A DNA stretch of 64,000 bases, from NCBI RefSeq assembly GCF_019449565.1, contig NZ_JAGRPM010000040.1, forward strand, positions 29,411-93,410, in the 5' to 3' direction. Shown in pieces: positions 1 through 8,470 of this stretch (position 1 is the stretch's first letter; each line of letters opens with the position of its first letter). Both the position numbers and the translations under genes were made by a program. The stretch is from Rhodoblastus sp. GTDB lineage: Bacteria; Pseudomonadota; Alphaproteobacteria; Rhizobiales; Beijerinckiaceae. Under the pieces are notes generated by a model that saw nothing but the letters and a program-made list of their open reading frames with translations, was not told the origin of the DNA and made no database searches.

Positions 1-121
1 GCGGGGGGACATAACAGCGCCCAAGACAGCGCCAATTTGTCTGACCCGCGGCCCGTCGACAAAGACCGAACGGGATCTCGCCGTCGCCAGGCGCACAAAG
101 CAGTGGCGACTCCTATCCGCC

Positions 122-1459
122 TCAATCCCCGTTGGGGAGAAGCGCCTGGAACTGCTCGGGCGTAAGGTATCCCGTCACTTTCGCGCCCTTGCCGCGCTGG
201 TAGCCCATGATGGCCTCACGGGTGAGAGGACCCATGATGGAGTCGATCGGCCCCGTATAGAGGCTCATGTCTCTCAAACGTTCCTGGATCCGCTCGCGCT
301 GCCTCTTACCGAGGAATTTTTCATCGACCGGAGTGGAAGAGACGGTGGGCACTTGCTCGGAAGCATTCGCATTCGCCGTCCGCGCTCTTGCGAGCTCGGC
401 CTGAGCTTCAGCCTTCGCCTTTTCAGCTTCAGCCTCTGCGCGCGACGCTTCGGCCTGGGCTCGCTGCGTTTCCGCCTTGGCCTTTTCCAATTCCGTTTTC
501 GCCTGCTGCAGCTGAAGCCGCGCAGCGCCCGCCTGAACCTCGTCGTCCTTGGACCGTCGTTCGGAGTCGGCGCGGCCTTTTTGCTTGTCTTGCGCATCGC
601 CCACCAGCTTGGCCTGAGCAGGTTGCGCCCCGGAAGACGCAGTGCTTTCCTGCGCCGGGATGGGCTTTTCGAGACTGATCTCTGCGGGCGCGCCGAAGAC
701 TGCGCCGACGTCGGCGGACGCCGCCTTGACAAGCTCCGCGAGACTTGGCGCCGGTAGCAGGAGCACTCTTGCGGTAGCGTCGGCCGCTTGCGCGCTCACC
801 ACGTCAATGCGGGACACGGACACTTTCGGCGAGGACGAAAAGACGGTGACGACGGAGGTCGGGTTTGCCGTCGCATATTGCGGGCGCGTATCCAGTCCCG
901 GGACCGCGTTCTCGAAAATCGGCGACGTCATCAGTACGACCACAGCTCCAGCATGGGCCTTTCCGACGATTTGAGCGACCGAGGAGATGGAAATGCCGCG
1001 GGAGAAGAGATCCGTAGAGGCGCCTAATTCCGTGTTCACAGGGAGGAAATAACTCTGGCCGCCCGCGGCGGCCACGTGGCCCATCATGAAGGCGATCGCG
1101 AAATCCGCGTCGCTCGCCTTGCGGGAGAAATCCAGAAGGATGGCCCGCGCCCGAGCGTTGGTCGGGTTCGTACCCAGCAGGACCTCGAAGCCCTTGGCCT
1201 GCAGCGCCTCGGCGATTTCGCCCGCTTGCTTGGCGCTCACGTTCGATTTCTGAAGTTTCTGGTAGTCTTCGCCGACCATCACCAGGGCGACCCGCCCCGC
1301 GGCCTCGACCCATGAGGGAGTCAGAGCCACAACAAGCGCCGCGGAAGCGGCGACCGAGGCTATTCGGCGTCGAATCCGCTTTTTGACGCTCGCCGTGCGG
1401 ACGCCTGAGAGCCACGCCGGCGCCCAAAAATGCGTGATCCTTCCGCCAAAAGAAACCAT
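122..1459 (-). CDS. Degenerate caspase-like (C14 fold) protein with peptidoglycan-binding tail
   Basis: 445 aa. An N-terminal basic stretch and a hydrophobic segment (about residues 25-53, ending VEAAG) look like a signal or anchor, so the protein probably acts in the periplasm. Residues 55-250 have the caspase-like fold pattern (RVALVMVGEDY at the first strand). His128 sits in MMGH, where the family has a GH. The usual catalytic DACR strand reads VVVLMTSP, so the nucleophilic Cys is missing and the domain should be non-proteolytic. Residues about 300-370 are an Ala/Glu/Lys-rich coiled coil. Residues about 380-445 resemble a PG_binding_1 module (RIQERL...GPIDSIMGPLTREAI). It is transcribed divergently from the DUF3365 sensor. 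The role is inferred to be a cell-wall scaffold, not an enzyme. The N-terminal start is uncertain. Confidence 0.75.
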   Translation of the reverse strand: MVSFGGRITHFWAPAWLSGVRTASVKKRIRRRIASVAASAALVVALTPSWVEAAGRVALVMVGEDYQKLQKSNVSAKQAGEIAEALQAKGFEVLLGTNPTNARARAILLDFSRKASDADFAIAFMMGHVAAAGGQSYFLPVNTELGASTDLFSRGISISSVAQIVGKAHAGAVVVLMTSPIFENAVPGLDTRPQYATANPTSVVTVFSSSPKVSVSRIDVVSAQAADATARVLLLPAPSLAELVKAASADVGAVFGAPAEISLEKPIPAQESTASSGAQPAQAKLVGDAQDKQKGRADSERRSKDDEVQAGAARLQLQQAKTELEKAKAETQRAQAEASRAEAEAEKAKAEAQAELARARTANANASEQVPTVSSTPVDEKFLGKRQRERIQERLRDMSLYTGPIDSIMGPLTREAIMGYQRGKGAKVTGYLTPEQFQALLPNGD

Positions 1460-1523
1460 CGCGCTTCTACCGGATTTGGTTTAACGTCCGTCAAGCAATT
1501 TGAGCTGGCCAGCCTTCAATCCT

Positions 1524-2411
1524 ATGGGTTTTCCGATGGGTCTGGGACTACGCTTCAATATTGTTCTTCTGTCCTGCTATCTCGTCGGACTGACCCTGTC
1601 GCTGTGGCCATTCTATCAGCTTTCCCGCCGGGAGGCCATGGAACAACTGCAAGCGCAGATCGACGTGCTGCGGGCCGAAGCCCTGTCGGTGCGCAAATAT
1701 ACAACTGACGAGATCCGGCCTCTCCTTGACGATCAATCCGGAATCCAATTTCTTCCCCAAACCATTCCTTCATTTTCGGCCCACACCGTATTCCGGAACT
1801 TCCGGAAGTATTATCCGCAATATTCATACAAGGAAGCGGCGCTCAATCCAACGAACCCCGCTAACCGCGCCAAGGATTGGGAGCAGGAACTCATCGAGAA
1901 GCTGAGCGCCAACCGCGACATAGACAAGGACATCACTGTCCGCACGACCGAAGAGGGACAGCAATATACGGTGACCTATCCAATGGTCATCAAAGACGAG
2001 AGTTGCCTGACCTGCCACTCCACTGCGGACAAGGCTCCGCCGTCGATGGTCGCTCTTTACGGCAACAAGAACGGCTTTGGCTGGAAACTCAACGATACCC
2101 TGATTGCCCAGATCATTTCCATACCCATGAGCGCCACCGAGACGAAGGTTTGGCGCAATTTGATGCTGTTCATAGGCATATCGAGCGGTATTTTTCTGGC
2201 TTTGCTTGTTCTTCTCAACATTTTGCTCAATCGCTACGTCATTTCACCTGTCAACCGGATGGCCAAGATCGCGGAGGCCTATAGCATGGGCGACACCTCA
2301 AATCCCGAGTTCCAATATGAGGGAACGGACGAAGTGGCGTCGCTTGCCCGCTCGTTCAACCGGATGCGCCGGAGTCTCGATTACGCGATGAAAGAGTTGG
2401 AAAAAACCTGA
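1524..2411 (+). CDS. DUF3365 (Tll0287-like) haem-binding membrane sensor with HAMP domain
   Basis: About 295 aa. The first membrane helix begins near the N-terminus (LRFNIVLLSCYLVGL). A periplasmic DUF3365-type domain follows and carries a CLTCHS motif, a CxxCH c-type haem site. A second membrane helix (LMLFIGISSGIFLALLVLL) leads into a cytoplasmic HAMP domain (NRYVISPVNRMAKIAEA) and a short tail. No kinase or cyclase domain is fused, so output would have to go to a partner. The Ser/Thr kinase starts 71 bp downstream and is the obvious candidate. Such domains are thought to sense redox or gas ligands through haem; that function is inferred. Alternative starts are TTG at 1500 and ATG at 1536; none has a clear Shine-Dalgarno. 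Confidence 0.8.
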   Translation: MGFPMGLGLRFNIVLLSCYLVGLTLSLWPFYQLSRREAMEQLQAQIDVLRAEALSVRKYTTDEIRPLLDDQSGIQFLPQTIPSFSAHTVFRNFRKYYPQYSYKEAALNPTNPANRAKDWEQELIEKLSANRDIDKDITVRTTEEGQQYTVTYPMVIKDESCLTCHSTADKAPPSMVALYGNKNGFGWKLNDTLIAQIISIPMSATETKVWRNLMLFIGISSGIFLALLVLLNILLNRYVISPVNRMAKIAEAYSMGDTSNPEFQYEGTDEVASLARSFNRMRRSLDYAMKELEKT

Positions 2412-2482
2412 GCGGGGCTGTCCCCATTCGCCCCGCGTACAACATTTTTTCGAGTTGGTCCTGAGCACAAAGACGAACCACA

Positions 2483-3865
2483 ATGAATGCCGACGCAATT
2501 CCCGCCCGGGTTGGCAAATACCGCATCGATCATGTGATCGGACGCGGAGCGATGGGCATTGTTTACAAGGGCTATGACGAACAGATCGACCGGCCGCTCG
2601 CGATCAAAACCTTGCGCCAGGAAATCATTAGCGATTTCGACGATTCCGAGAGCTTCCTGAAACGCTTCGCAACCGAAGCTCAGTCGGCGGCGCGCTGCCT
2701 GCACCCCAATATCGTGACCGTGTTCGACCTCGTGGAGCACGAACGCCGCCCTTACATTATCATGGAATATGTCAATGCGGGCACCCTGGAGGACGTGATC
2801 CGGTCCGGAACGCTCATTCCAATCCGGCAAGTCGGGGAGGTCATGGCCCAGATCCTGCTCGCGCTCGATCACGCCCATTCGAAGGGCGTAATCCACCGAG
2901 ACATAAAGCCGTCGAACATCCTCTGTCCTTCAGCGGCGTCCATCAAGGTCACGGATTTCGGCGTGGCGCGTCTCGACTCTCTCGACTTGACCAATCCCCA
3001 AGGGCTTGGGGCGGTAGGCACGCCAAACTATATGGCCCCAGAGCGCTTATTGGGGCGCGCGGCCGATGTCCGCGCCGACCTCTTTTCCGTCGGCGTGATC
3101 CTCTATCAGCTGCTCACAGGCTCGAAGCCCTTTATCGCCTTCGACCTCCCGGAACTCATGCGGAAGCTTCTCAATGAAATGCCCCCCTCCATAATGACGC
3201 TGAGGCCGGAACTCTGGACTGAGATCGACGCAGTGGCGCAAAAGGCGCTCGCGAGAAACCCTGACGACCGGTACCAGTCCGCGGAACGCTTCATTGAAAG
3301 CCTGAGCGCGGCGATCGAGGCTCGCCCCCATGACAACCGCGTCCCCGTTGATCTGACCGAATTGTCGCGGACCTCCAGCCGGGACGACGCCACCGCGGAA
3401 GAGCTGAGCGCTTCCCTGGCGACGAAACTGTCGTCCAGCGCGGCCGACGCACTGAGCCGATCCTTGGCCCATTGGCTGGGACCGGTCGCCAGGGTGATCG
3501 TAAGGCAGGCGTTGCAGGAGACCAGCGACATCGACTCGTTGGTCGCCTGTCTGAGTCGACATATCAGAGCCGACGCCGATATCGCGCAATTCCGCCAAGC
3601 CGCGGAAAAGCTTTTGCGGGAAGACCTGGGAATGGCTTGCGCTTTCGCTCAAGAGACAATTTCGGACGCCGAGATCAAGGCGACGATCAACTCGCTGGTT
3701 CCCGCGATCGGCCCCATCGCCAGGCACATTGTCATTAGAGAGGCGCGCACGGCCGTCGGACGCGACGACTTTTACCGGCGCCTCGCCGACAGGATCCCCG
3801 ACGAGCACGAAAAATCGCGTTTTCTCGCTCTCCGCGAGAGGTCGGCGGCAAGCAAGACGCACTGA
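2483..3865 (+). CDS. Ser/Thr protein kinase with C-terminal helical repeat module
   Basis: 460 aa. The kinase domain covers about residues 12-275 and has all key residues: glycine loop GRGAMG (20-25), Lys42, the HRDIKPSN catalytic loop (138-145, Asp140), DFG (158-160) and GTPNYMAPE in the activation segment. It should therefore be an active Hanks-type kinase. It has no membrane helix, unlike PknB. The C-terminus (about 300-455) is helical and contains two copies of a module around LGPVARVIVR (from residue 332) and IGPIARHIVI (from 409). A third copy ends the adjacent cyclase. The gene lies between the haem sensor (71 bp upstream) and the cyclase (18 bp downstream). The three genes probably form an operon, with the kinase as relay. 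Confidence 0.9.
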   Translation: MNADAIPARVGKYRIDHVIGRGAMGIVYKGYDEQIDRPLAIKTLRQEIISDFDDSESFLKRFATEAQSAARCLHPNIVTVFDLVEHERRPYIIMEYVNAGTLEDVIRSGTLIPIRQVGEVMAQILLALDHAHSKGVIHRDIKPSNILCPSAASIKVTDFGVARLDSLDLTNPQGLGAVGTPNYMAPERLLGRAADVRADLFSVGVILYQLLTGSKPFIAFDLPELMRKLLNEMPPSIMTLRPELWTEIDAVAQKALARNPDDRYQSAERFIESLSAAIEARPHDNRVPVDLTELSRTSSRDDATAEELSASLATKLSSSAADALSRSLAHWLGPVARVIVRQALQETSDIDSLVACLSRHIRADADIAQFRQAAEKLLREDLGMACAFAQETISDAEIKATINSLVPAIGPIARHIVIREARTAVGRDDFYRRLADRIPDEHEKSRFLALRERSAASKTH

Positions 3866-3883
3866 CATGTAAGGCCGGACGAG

Positions 3884-4948
3884 ATGAACGTGACTGACAC
3901 CGCCGGCCCAGACGTCCCGAGCCCCGTTCCGCCCCGCCGCCGCCGTCTGCGGGCCGTCTTCGCAGCCGACGTCGCCAATTTCGGCGGGCTGATGGCCATT
4001 GACGAAACCAACACCATAGACGCGCTCTCGATCACCCGTCGGGTCGCGATCGACGAGTTGGCGAAACATGGGGGGTGGCTGTTCGGGATGCCGGGCGATG
4101 GCATCTTTGCGCTCTTCGAGAGCACAGTCGATGCTGTACGCTGCGCGCTCGCCGTACAAACCCGATTGGCGGCGGCGCCAAAACTTCATAGCCTCAAAAT
4201 GCGGATCGGCCTGCATCTCGGCGAAGTCCTGTTCCAGGACGAGCTTCCCTATGGTGAGGCGCTGGTCATCGCTTCCCGCCTGGAGAGTCTGGCCGTGCCG
4301 GGCGGAATACTCGTTTCGTCATCGGTGATGGACGCCGTCGCCTCCCACATCGCGGCCACTTTCGTTGAGAGCGGCGTGCGCACGCTCAAGCACAGCCCGA
4401 GACGGATCGAAACGTTCCGGGTGCTTCCGCCCCCGGCTCCAACCGAGCGCGGCCCGGCCGCCGCCGTGCTTGACCGCACCTTCGCGCCTAGCTCCAGTTC
4501 GTTTCTCGATCCATCCCCACGACAGGCCGACCGCGATGCATCGGCTTTGTCCTCGCCGCCGAAATTGCCCCACATCCTGCCGGACGAGCCATTGGCTAAA
4601 CCGATCACGTCGGCGATGGACCCTTCCCTTTTCACGGAACCTGTCGCCCCGAAGGCGTTTGCCCCACAGCCTCCAGAAACGCCCGCGACAATTGCCGAAC
4701 CGGAAAGAAGGAACTCGCCGTCTTCTGAGCCGCCCTGCCTCAGTCTCGAGGTCGCCCGCCTCAATCAACTGGCTCAACTCCTCACGACCCATCTCGGACC
4801 GATCGCAAAAATGCTCGTCCGCCGCAAAGCCGCCGAGGCCACTGAGATGGAGCGGCTTATTCAGCTGCTGGCGCGAGAGATTCCCACGGAGAGCGAGCGA
4901 AGGAATTTCCTGAGCAACGCCAAGGTTGTGCTGTCCGGACCTCGTTAA
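3884..4948 (+). CDS. Class III adenylate/guanylate cyclase-like protein
   Basis: 354 aa, soluble. The cyclase homology domain spans about residues 20-190. Both metal-binding Asp residues are present: Asp29 in FAADVANF and Asp72 in GMPGDGIF. The KMRIGLHLGEV strand is also there. The transition-state Arg is kept (Arg132 in VIASRLES), but the usual Asn four residues earlier aligns with Val128. The base-selecting Lys before GDG is Gly68. Activity may therefore be weak or altered. A Pro/Ala-rich linker (about 195-285) leads to a C-terminal helical module, LGPIAKMLVR (from 304), like the two copies in the kinase 18 bp upstream. It is co-directional with the kinase, and its 3' end converges with a Crp-family regulator that could read its product. 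Confidence 0.85.
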   Translation: MNVTDTAGPDVPSPVPPRRRRLRAVFAADVANFGGLMAIDETNTIDALSITRRVAIDELAKHGGWLFGMPGDGIFALFESTVDAVRCALAVQTRLAAAPKLHSLKMRIGLHLGEVLFQDELPYGEALVIASRLESLAVPGGILVSSSVMDAVASHIAATFVESGVRTLKHSPRRIETFRVLPPPAPTERGPAAAVLDRTFAPSSSSFLDPSPRQADRDASALSSPPKLPHILPDEPLAKPITSAMDPSLFTEPVAPKAFAPQPPETPATIAEPERRNSPSSEPPCLSLEVARLNQLAQLLTTHLGPIAKMLVRRKAAEATEMERLIQLLAREIPTESERRNFLSNAKVVLSGPR

Positions 4949-4951
4949 TGT

Positions 4952-5683
4952 TCACTCGGAGCATTCGGCCAGTTCCGCCAGCAGATCGGGCTTGCAGATT
5001 GTCAGCACGCCTTTTTCCTGAAACACGACGCCATCGTCGATCCAGCGGTTGAGGAGCTTGTTCAAGCTTTCACGCGACATCGCGGTCCATTGGGCCAGTT
5101 CGCCCTGGGTCAGTTTGATGGTGATCTCCCGTCCTCGCGGCGTCGGACGGCTGTGATCCTGGGCCAGATGGGCCAGAATGCGGGCGAGGCGCTGCGCCGC
5201 GGGGCGCAGGACGGCATCCTCCACGCGAGCCGTTGTCCAGCGCAGCCTTCGGCAGAGCAGGTCGATCACGTTGCGAGCGAGTTGGGGATCCTGATCCAGG
5301 GCGTCGAAGAACGATTTTCGCGAGATGCTGATGAGCTCTGTCGGCGCCATGGCGGAGGCGCCCGCCGTCCTCACGCTGCCGTCGAGCATGCCGATCTCGC
5401 CGAAGACGGCGCCGGCGACCTGCACGTTCAGCGTCACCTCGACGCCAGCGGCGGAGACGGTCCAGATCCGGATCCGCCCCGACGCGATGACATAAAAGGC
5501 GTCCGACGGGTCCCCGAGATTGAACAGGAGCTCGCCTTTTTGCAGCGTCTTGCGCTGCGAGCGGCGGTGCAGCTGCTCCAGGATCCCGGGGGCGACCTTA
5601 CGGAAGATATCCAACCCGCCCAGGCGCAGGAATTCAGACTCGGAGGGCTTCTCGGGCATGCGGCGCTCCAGCGAGGGCTGCAC
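4952..5683 (-). CDS. Crp/Fnr-family transcriptional regulator
   Basis: 243 aa. The N-terminal cNMP-binding beta-roll (about residues 18-140) contains GELLFNLGDPSDAFYVIASG and the phosphate-binding-cassette-like FGEIGMLDGSVRTAGA. A C-terminal winged helix-turn-helix (about 160-230) has LTQGELAQWTAMSRESL as its recognition region. There is no N-terminal Cys cluster, so it is not an Fnr-type iron-sulfur sensor; a cAMP/cGMP-like effector is more plausible. The gene is convergent with the cyclase, with 3' ends three bases apart, so a signal/reader pair is likely. An internal Met (MPEKPS, 24 bp in) is an alternative start. Confidence 0.9.
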   Translation of the reverse strand: MQPSLERRMPEKPSESEFLRLGGLDIFRKVAPGILEQLHRRSQRKTLQKGELLFNLGDPSDAFYVIASGRIRIWTVSAAGVEVTLNVQVAGAVFGEIGMLDGSVRTAGASAMAPTELISISRKSFFDALDQDPQLARNVIDLLCRRLRWTTARVEDAVLRPAAQRLARILAHLAQDHSRPTPRGREITIKLTQGELAQWTAMSRESLNKLLNRWIDDGVVFQEKGVLTICKPDLLAELAECSE

Positions 5684-5829
5684 TGGCTTTCAGACTCCAG
5701 AATAGGCCAACGCCAGAAAAAAGTAAGCGCAAGCGCGATGGCGGCTTCCAACTGTGTCGCGCTTCACAGCCTGCGATGGACCGTTCCTCCATGCTGGCGC
5801 GGTATTCCAAGCCAGAGAAGGAGTCCCAA

Positions 5830-6603
5830 ATGGATATTGCAACGCAAACGGAAAGGCAGCACGATCGCGAGTTCAACGCGACCGGCGACGGGCGCGAGCG
5901 TCATTCGTCCCATGATTCAGATGGGCGCCATCCCCATCACCATTCTTTCCACCACGGCGACCACGATCGGTGGTCGGAGGGTTCGCATCATGACATTCAC
6001 GGGCAGGGCCCGGCCGAACATGGTCAATTCGACCATGGCGGAGGTCTCGGCTGGGGGCCGGCGGCCTGGGGCGAAGCCGGCGGGTTCGAGCATGTCCTCG
6101 GCGGCGGACTGACCGGTCCGGCGGGCTTTGACCCGATCGAGCATTTCGGCGGGAGCAGCGGCTTTGCGGCGCTGAACCAGGTGAGCCAAATCGTCAACAT
6201 CATCTTTGAAGCCGGCCCCGGCGGCACGATCGAAGTCGGCGGCAATGTCGAGGCCCTGGCCCATCAGATGGTCGCGCTCGGCGCGCCTGATTCCGGCGGC
6301 AGTGGCGGCCTGCTGCATAACGAGCAGTTCGAAACGACGAACATCATATTCAACGCGGCGAATGGCGGGACGATCGAAGTCGGCGGAAATGTGGAAGGCC
6401 TTGGAAGTCAATCGACGTCGCTGACGTCGGCCAGTTCGCACGATTTCGGGAGCTTCCTGCACAATGCGCAGTTCGAGACGACGAATATCATTTTCAATGC
6501 AGCAAATGGCGGCACGATCGAAGTCGGCGGCAATGTCGACGCTTTGTCCTCGCAGCAAAGCCATATCGATCCCCACCCCGCCGGTCTCGCGCATGTCGCC
6601 TGA
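5830..6603 (+). CDS. His-rich protein with three NIIF...GGTIEVGGNV repeats, possibly exported
   Basis: 257 aa, no recognised family. I chose ATG 5830 because GAAGGAG stands about 5 bases upstream; an in-frame ATG at 5776 has no such site. The first ~70 residues are rich in His, Asp and Gly. A Gly-rich linker follows. Three repeats with a 144-bp DNA period (starting at 6196, 6340 and 6484) each contain NIIF, then GGTIEVGGNV, and read as short beta strands. The last two are nearly identical (NIIFNAANGGTIEVGGNV). No Sec signal peptide is visible. The C-terminus ends LAHVA, similar to the ends of two other repeat proteins in the window. A type I secretion pair lies 3.8 kb away. Export by it is a guess. 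Confidence 0.7.
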   Translation: MDIATQTERQHDREFNATGDGRERHSSHDSDGRHPHHHSFHHGDHDRWSEGSHHDIHGQGPAEHGQFDHGGGLGWGPAAWGEAGGFEHVLGGGLTGPAGFDPIEHFGGSSGFAALNQVSQIVNIIFEAGPGGTIEVGGNVEALAHQMVALGAPDSGGSGGLLHNEQFETTNIIFNAANGGTIEVGGNVEGLGSQSTSLTSASSHDFGSFLHNAQFETTNIIFNAANGGTIEVGGNVDALSSQQSHIDPHPAGLAHVA

Positions 6604-6623
6604 CCCGCTCCTGAGCCGCATCG

Positions 6624-6650
6624 AAGGCCCCGCCATCGCGCGGGACCTTT
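6624..6650 (+). terminator. Rho-independent terminator-like hairpin
   Basis: AAGGCCCCGC (6624-6633) and GCGGGACCTT (6639-6648) form a 10-bp stem with one mismatch, followed by TTT. It sits 20 bases after the stop of the repeat protein. Confidence 0.6.
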
Positions 6651-6704
6651 GCTTAGAGTTCCTAACATAACCTTTTGTTAACTATGTCTGGATGAATTTT
6701 CTGG

Positions 6705-6990
6705 ATGGCTAGAAGACTTCTTCCCGACGAACTTTGGTCAGAGCTCGAATCCTTGATCCCGCCGCGACCTGCGCAAGCGCGGCATGATCCCTCGGAACGC
6801 GCGCAGAGGCGTCGACGCCTCCCACAAACTCGGCCGCTATCGCTGGGTCGTCGAGCGGTCCATCGCAAAGTTCAGCAGGTTCCGACGCCTCATCATCCGC
6901 TACGAGCGAAGCGCCGACCTCTACCTCGCCTTCCTCACTCTCGCCACCGCCATAATCTGCTTCAGAACCTTATATCCGGTGTTGTGTTAG
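6705..6990 (+). pseudogene. Remnant of an IS5-family transposase
   Basis: The start encodes MARRLLPDELWSELESLIPP, a typical IS5-group transposase N-terminus. After about 20 codons the homology jumps, in another frame, to the C-terminus: LRKRGMIPRNARRGVDASHK, then RYRWVVERSIAKFSRFRRL and the closing TAIICFRTLYP. The catalytic core is deleted, and the junction near 6762 shifts frame. It is a dead fragment. The IS701-family element begins 5 bases after its stop codon. Confidence 0.8.
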
Positions 6991-6995
6991 GGGCT

Positions 6996-8340
6996 CTAGC
7001 ACTACTTTGGCAGAACTATTTCGCGGGGATTCTGCTGCGCCTTCGGCAGTGGGGACATCGCTCCAAGGCTTGCTTGCGGGACAGCGCCTTGATGACGGCG
7101 CGTCGGATCGCCGGCAGGGTCGGCTGCGGCGGGCCGTTCCGGATTCTTTTTTTCCCGCTTCGTCTGTTTGAGACGCTGATGCTGCAGGAAGGCATAGGCG
7201 ATCATGGTCATGAGCGCGTGCCGGTGCAGCCCCTGCCATGATCGTCCTTCAAAGTGATCAAGGCCCAACTCTTCTTTCATCTGCTGATGGGCCTGCTCGC
7301 AGACCCAGCGGGCCTTGATGGCGGCGGCGAGCCTCTTGAGCCCGGCCTTGGCCGACAGGTTGGACAGATAATATTTGCGCTCGCCGGATGAACGCCATTC
7401 GCCGATCAGCCACGCCTCCTCGCCCGGCATGTGCTGCTGGCCTTTATCGAGGATGCGCTGAGGAGGCCCGTCGGCGACGCGAACGCGCAGGGCGGCGAAA
7501 CGGGCGCTCAGCGGGCCTTTGACGCCGCGCCGCCAGCTGACTTTCCTCCACTTGGCGTCGGCCAGCATCGTCTCGGCCGCCACCGAGAGCTGATCGGGGA
7601 TCTGGTTCTTGCGCGGCCGCCCTCGTTGCGCCACAGGAAAGATCAAGGAGACGCCGGCGGGATAGACCTTTTGATGTTTGGGAACGCCCACCGCCCAGGC
7701 GAGTCCGCGGGCGCTCAGCCCCTGGCGGAACCAGGCGGACAGGCCGTAGCCTGCATCGGCGAGAACGGCGCCGAAGCGCACGCCCGAAGTCATTAGGCGG
7801 TCGATCTCCTCAAGCGCGATTTCGGGTTTCGTCAAGGCGCGGCGAAACGGCTCGGGAACGCCTGCTTTCTCCATGCGCGCGGCGTCGCTCGTCCAGCTTT
7901 CCGGCAGGAACAATCGCAAGCCGACGGCAATTGGGACGTCCTGACGCGCCAGCGTCAGAGAAACCAATGTCTGGCAGTTGGCTCTCTTGCCCAGCATGGA
8001 GGCGTATTGCGGCGCGACGCCGACGGAATGCGCGCCCTTCTTCGGCAGGCTCGTGTCGTCGACGACCAGAAAGGCGTCGGACCCGCCGACGAGCTGATCC
8101 GCCTGCCGCGCCAATTCCGCCTCGAGCGGCGCGCCGTCCCACATTCCGTCCGAGATGAAACGATGCAGCTGGTCATAATGAGCGGCCGCCAGACGCGCCG
8201 CCATCGGCTCTATGCTCTTGCGGTCTCCCGGTCCGATTAGCTCCGCCACATATAACGGGCACATCTGCCGCCGTTTCTTGTGCCCCAGCTTCTCAACGAA
8301 CGGCTTCAGCCAATCCGTTAATCTGCCAAAGTAGTGCTAG
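6996..8340. mobile_element. IS701-family insertion sequence with terminal inverted repeats and CTAG duplication
   Basis: Perfect inverted ends CACTACTTTGGCAGA lie at 7000-7014 and 8322-8336, giving an element of 1337 bp. CTAG flanks both sides (6996-6999 and 8337-8340). A 4-bp YTAR-type target duplication is known for IS701-family elements, so this looks like a recognisable insertion with intact ends. It encodes one transposase on the minus strand, and the transposase frame closes inside the left end. It landed beside an IS5 remnant. Confidence 0.9.
7002..8264 (-). pseudogene. IS701-family transposase with a C-terminal frameshift
   Basis: 420 codons. DDE-type features: VVDDTSLPKKG (first Asp), VLADAGYG (second Asp) and EELGLDHFEGRSW (Glu). 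Near the 3' end the frame runs through seven As (T7 at 7147-7153 on the plus strand) and then encodes an atypical tail. Reading with one A fewer restores the usual family ending (PPQPTLPAIRRAVIKAL, RCPHCRR) and a stop at 7016. The gene therefore carries a one-base insertion in the homopolymer, or a sequencing error. Upstream of ATG 8264 the frame stays open into the inverted repeat (LKPFVEKLGHKKRRQ) without ATG, GTG or TTG. The true start may thus be non-canonical or lost. Confidence 0.85.
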
Positions 8341-8378
8341 GGACTCGATGCGCCCCAATCCGGTCGCCGCGAAACGGA

Positions 8379-8406
8379 CAAGGCCCCACAAAACAGTGGG
8401 GCCTTG
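8379..8406 (-). terminator. Strong hairpin after the tandem-repeat gene
   Basis: AAGGCCCCAC (8380-8389) and GTGGGGCCTT (8396-8405) form a perfect 10-bp stem with a 6-base A-rich loop. It lies 65 bases beyond the stop of the minus-strand repeat gene. The T tract is short, so efficiency is uncertain. Confidence 0.55.
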
Positions 8407-8470
8407 CCGTCAATAGGCCGGGGAGGGAGCGCCACAAGCTTGCAGCCGGTAGCGCTCCAGGCCGTCATGA

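Noticed and set aside
7002..8264. Programmed -1 frameshift at the A7 slippery site of the transposase
   Set aside because: The -1 frame gives a non-family tail that runs out of the element. Only loss of one base restores the known C-terminus.
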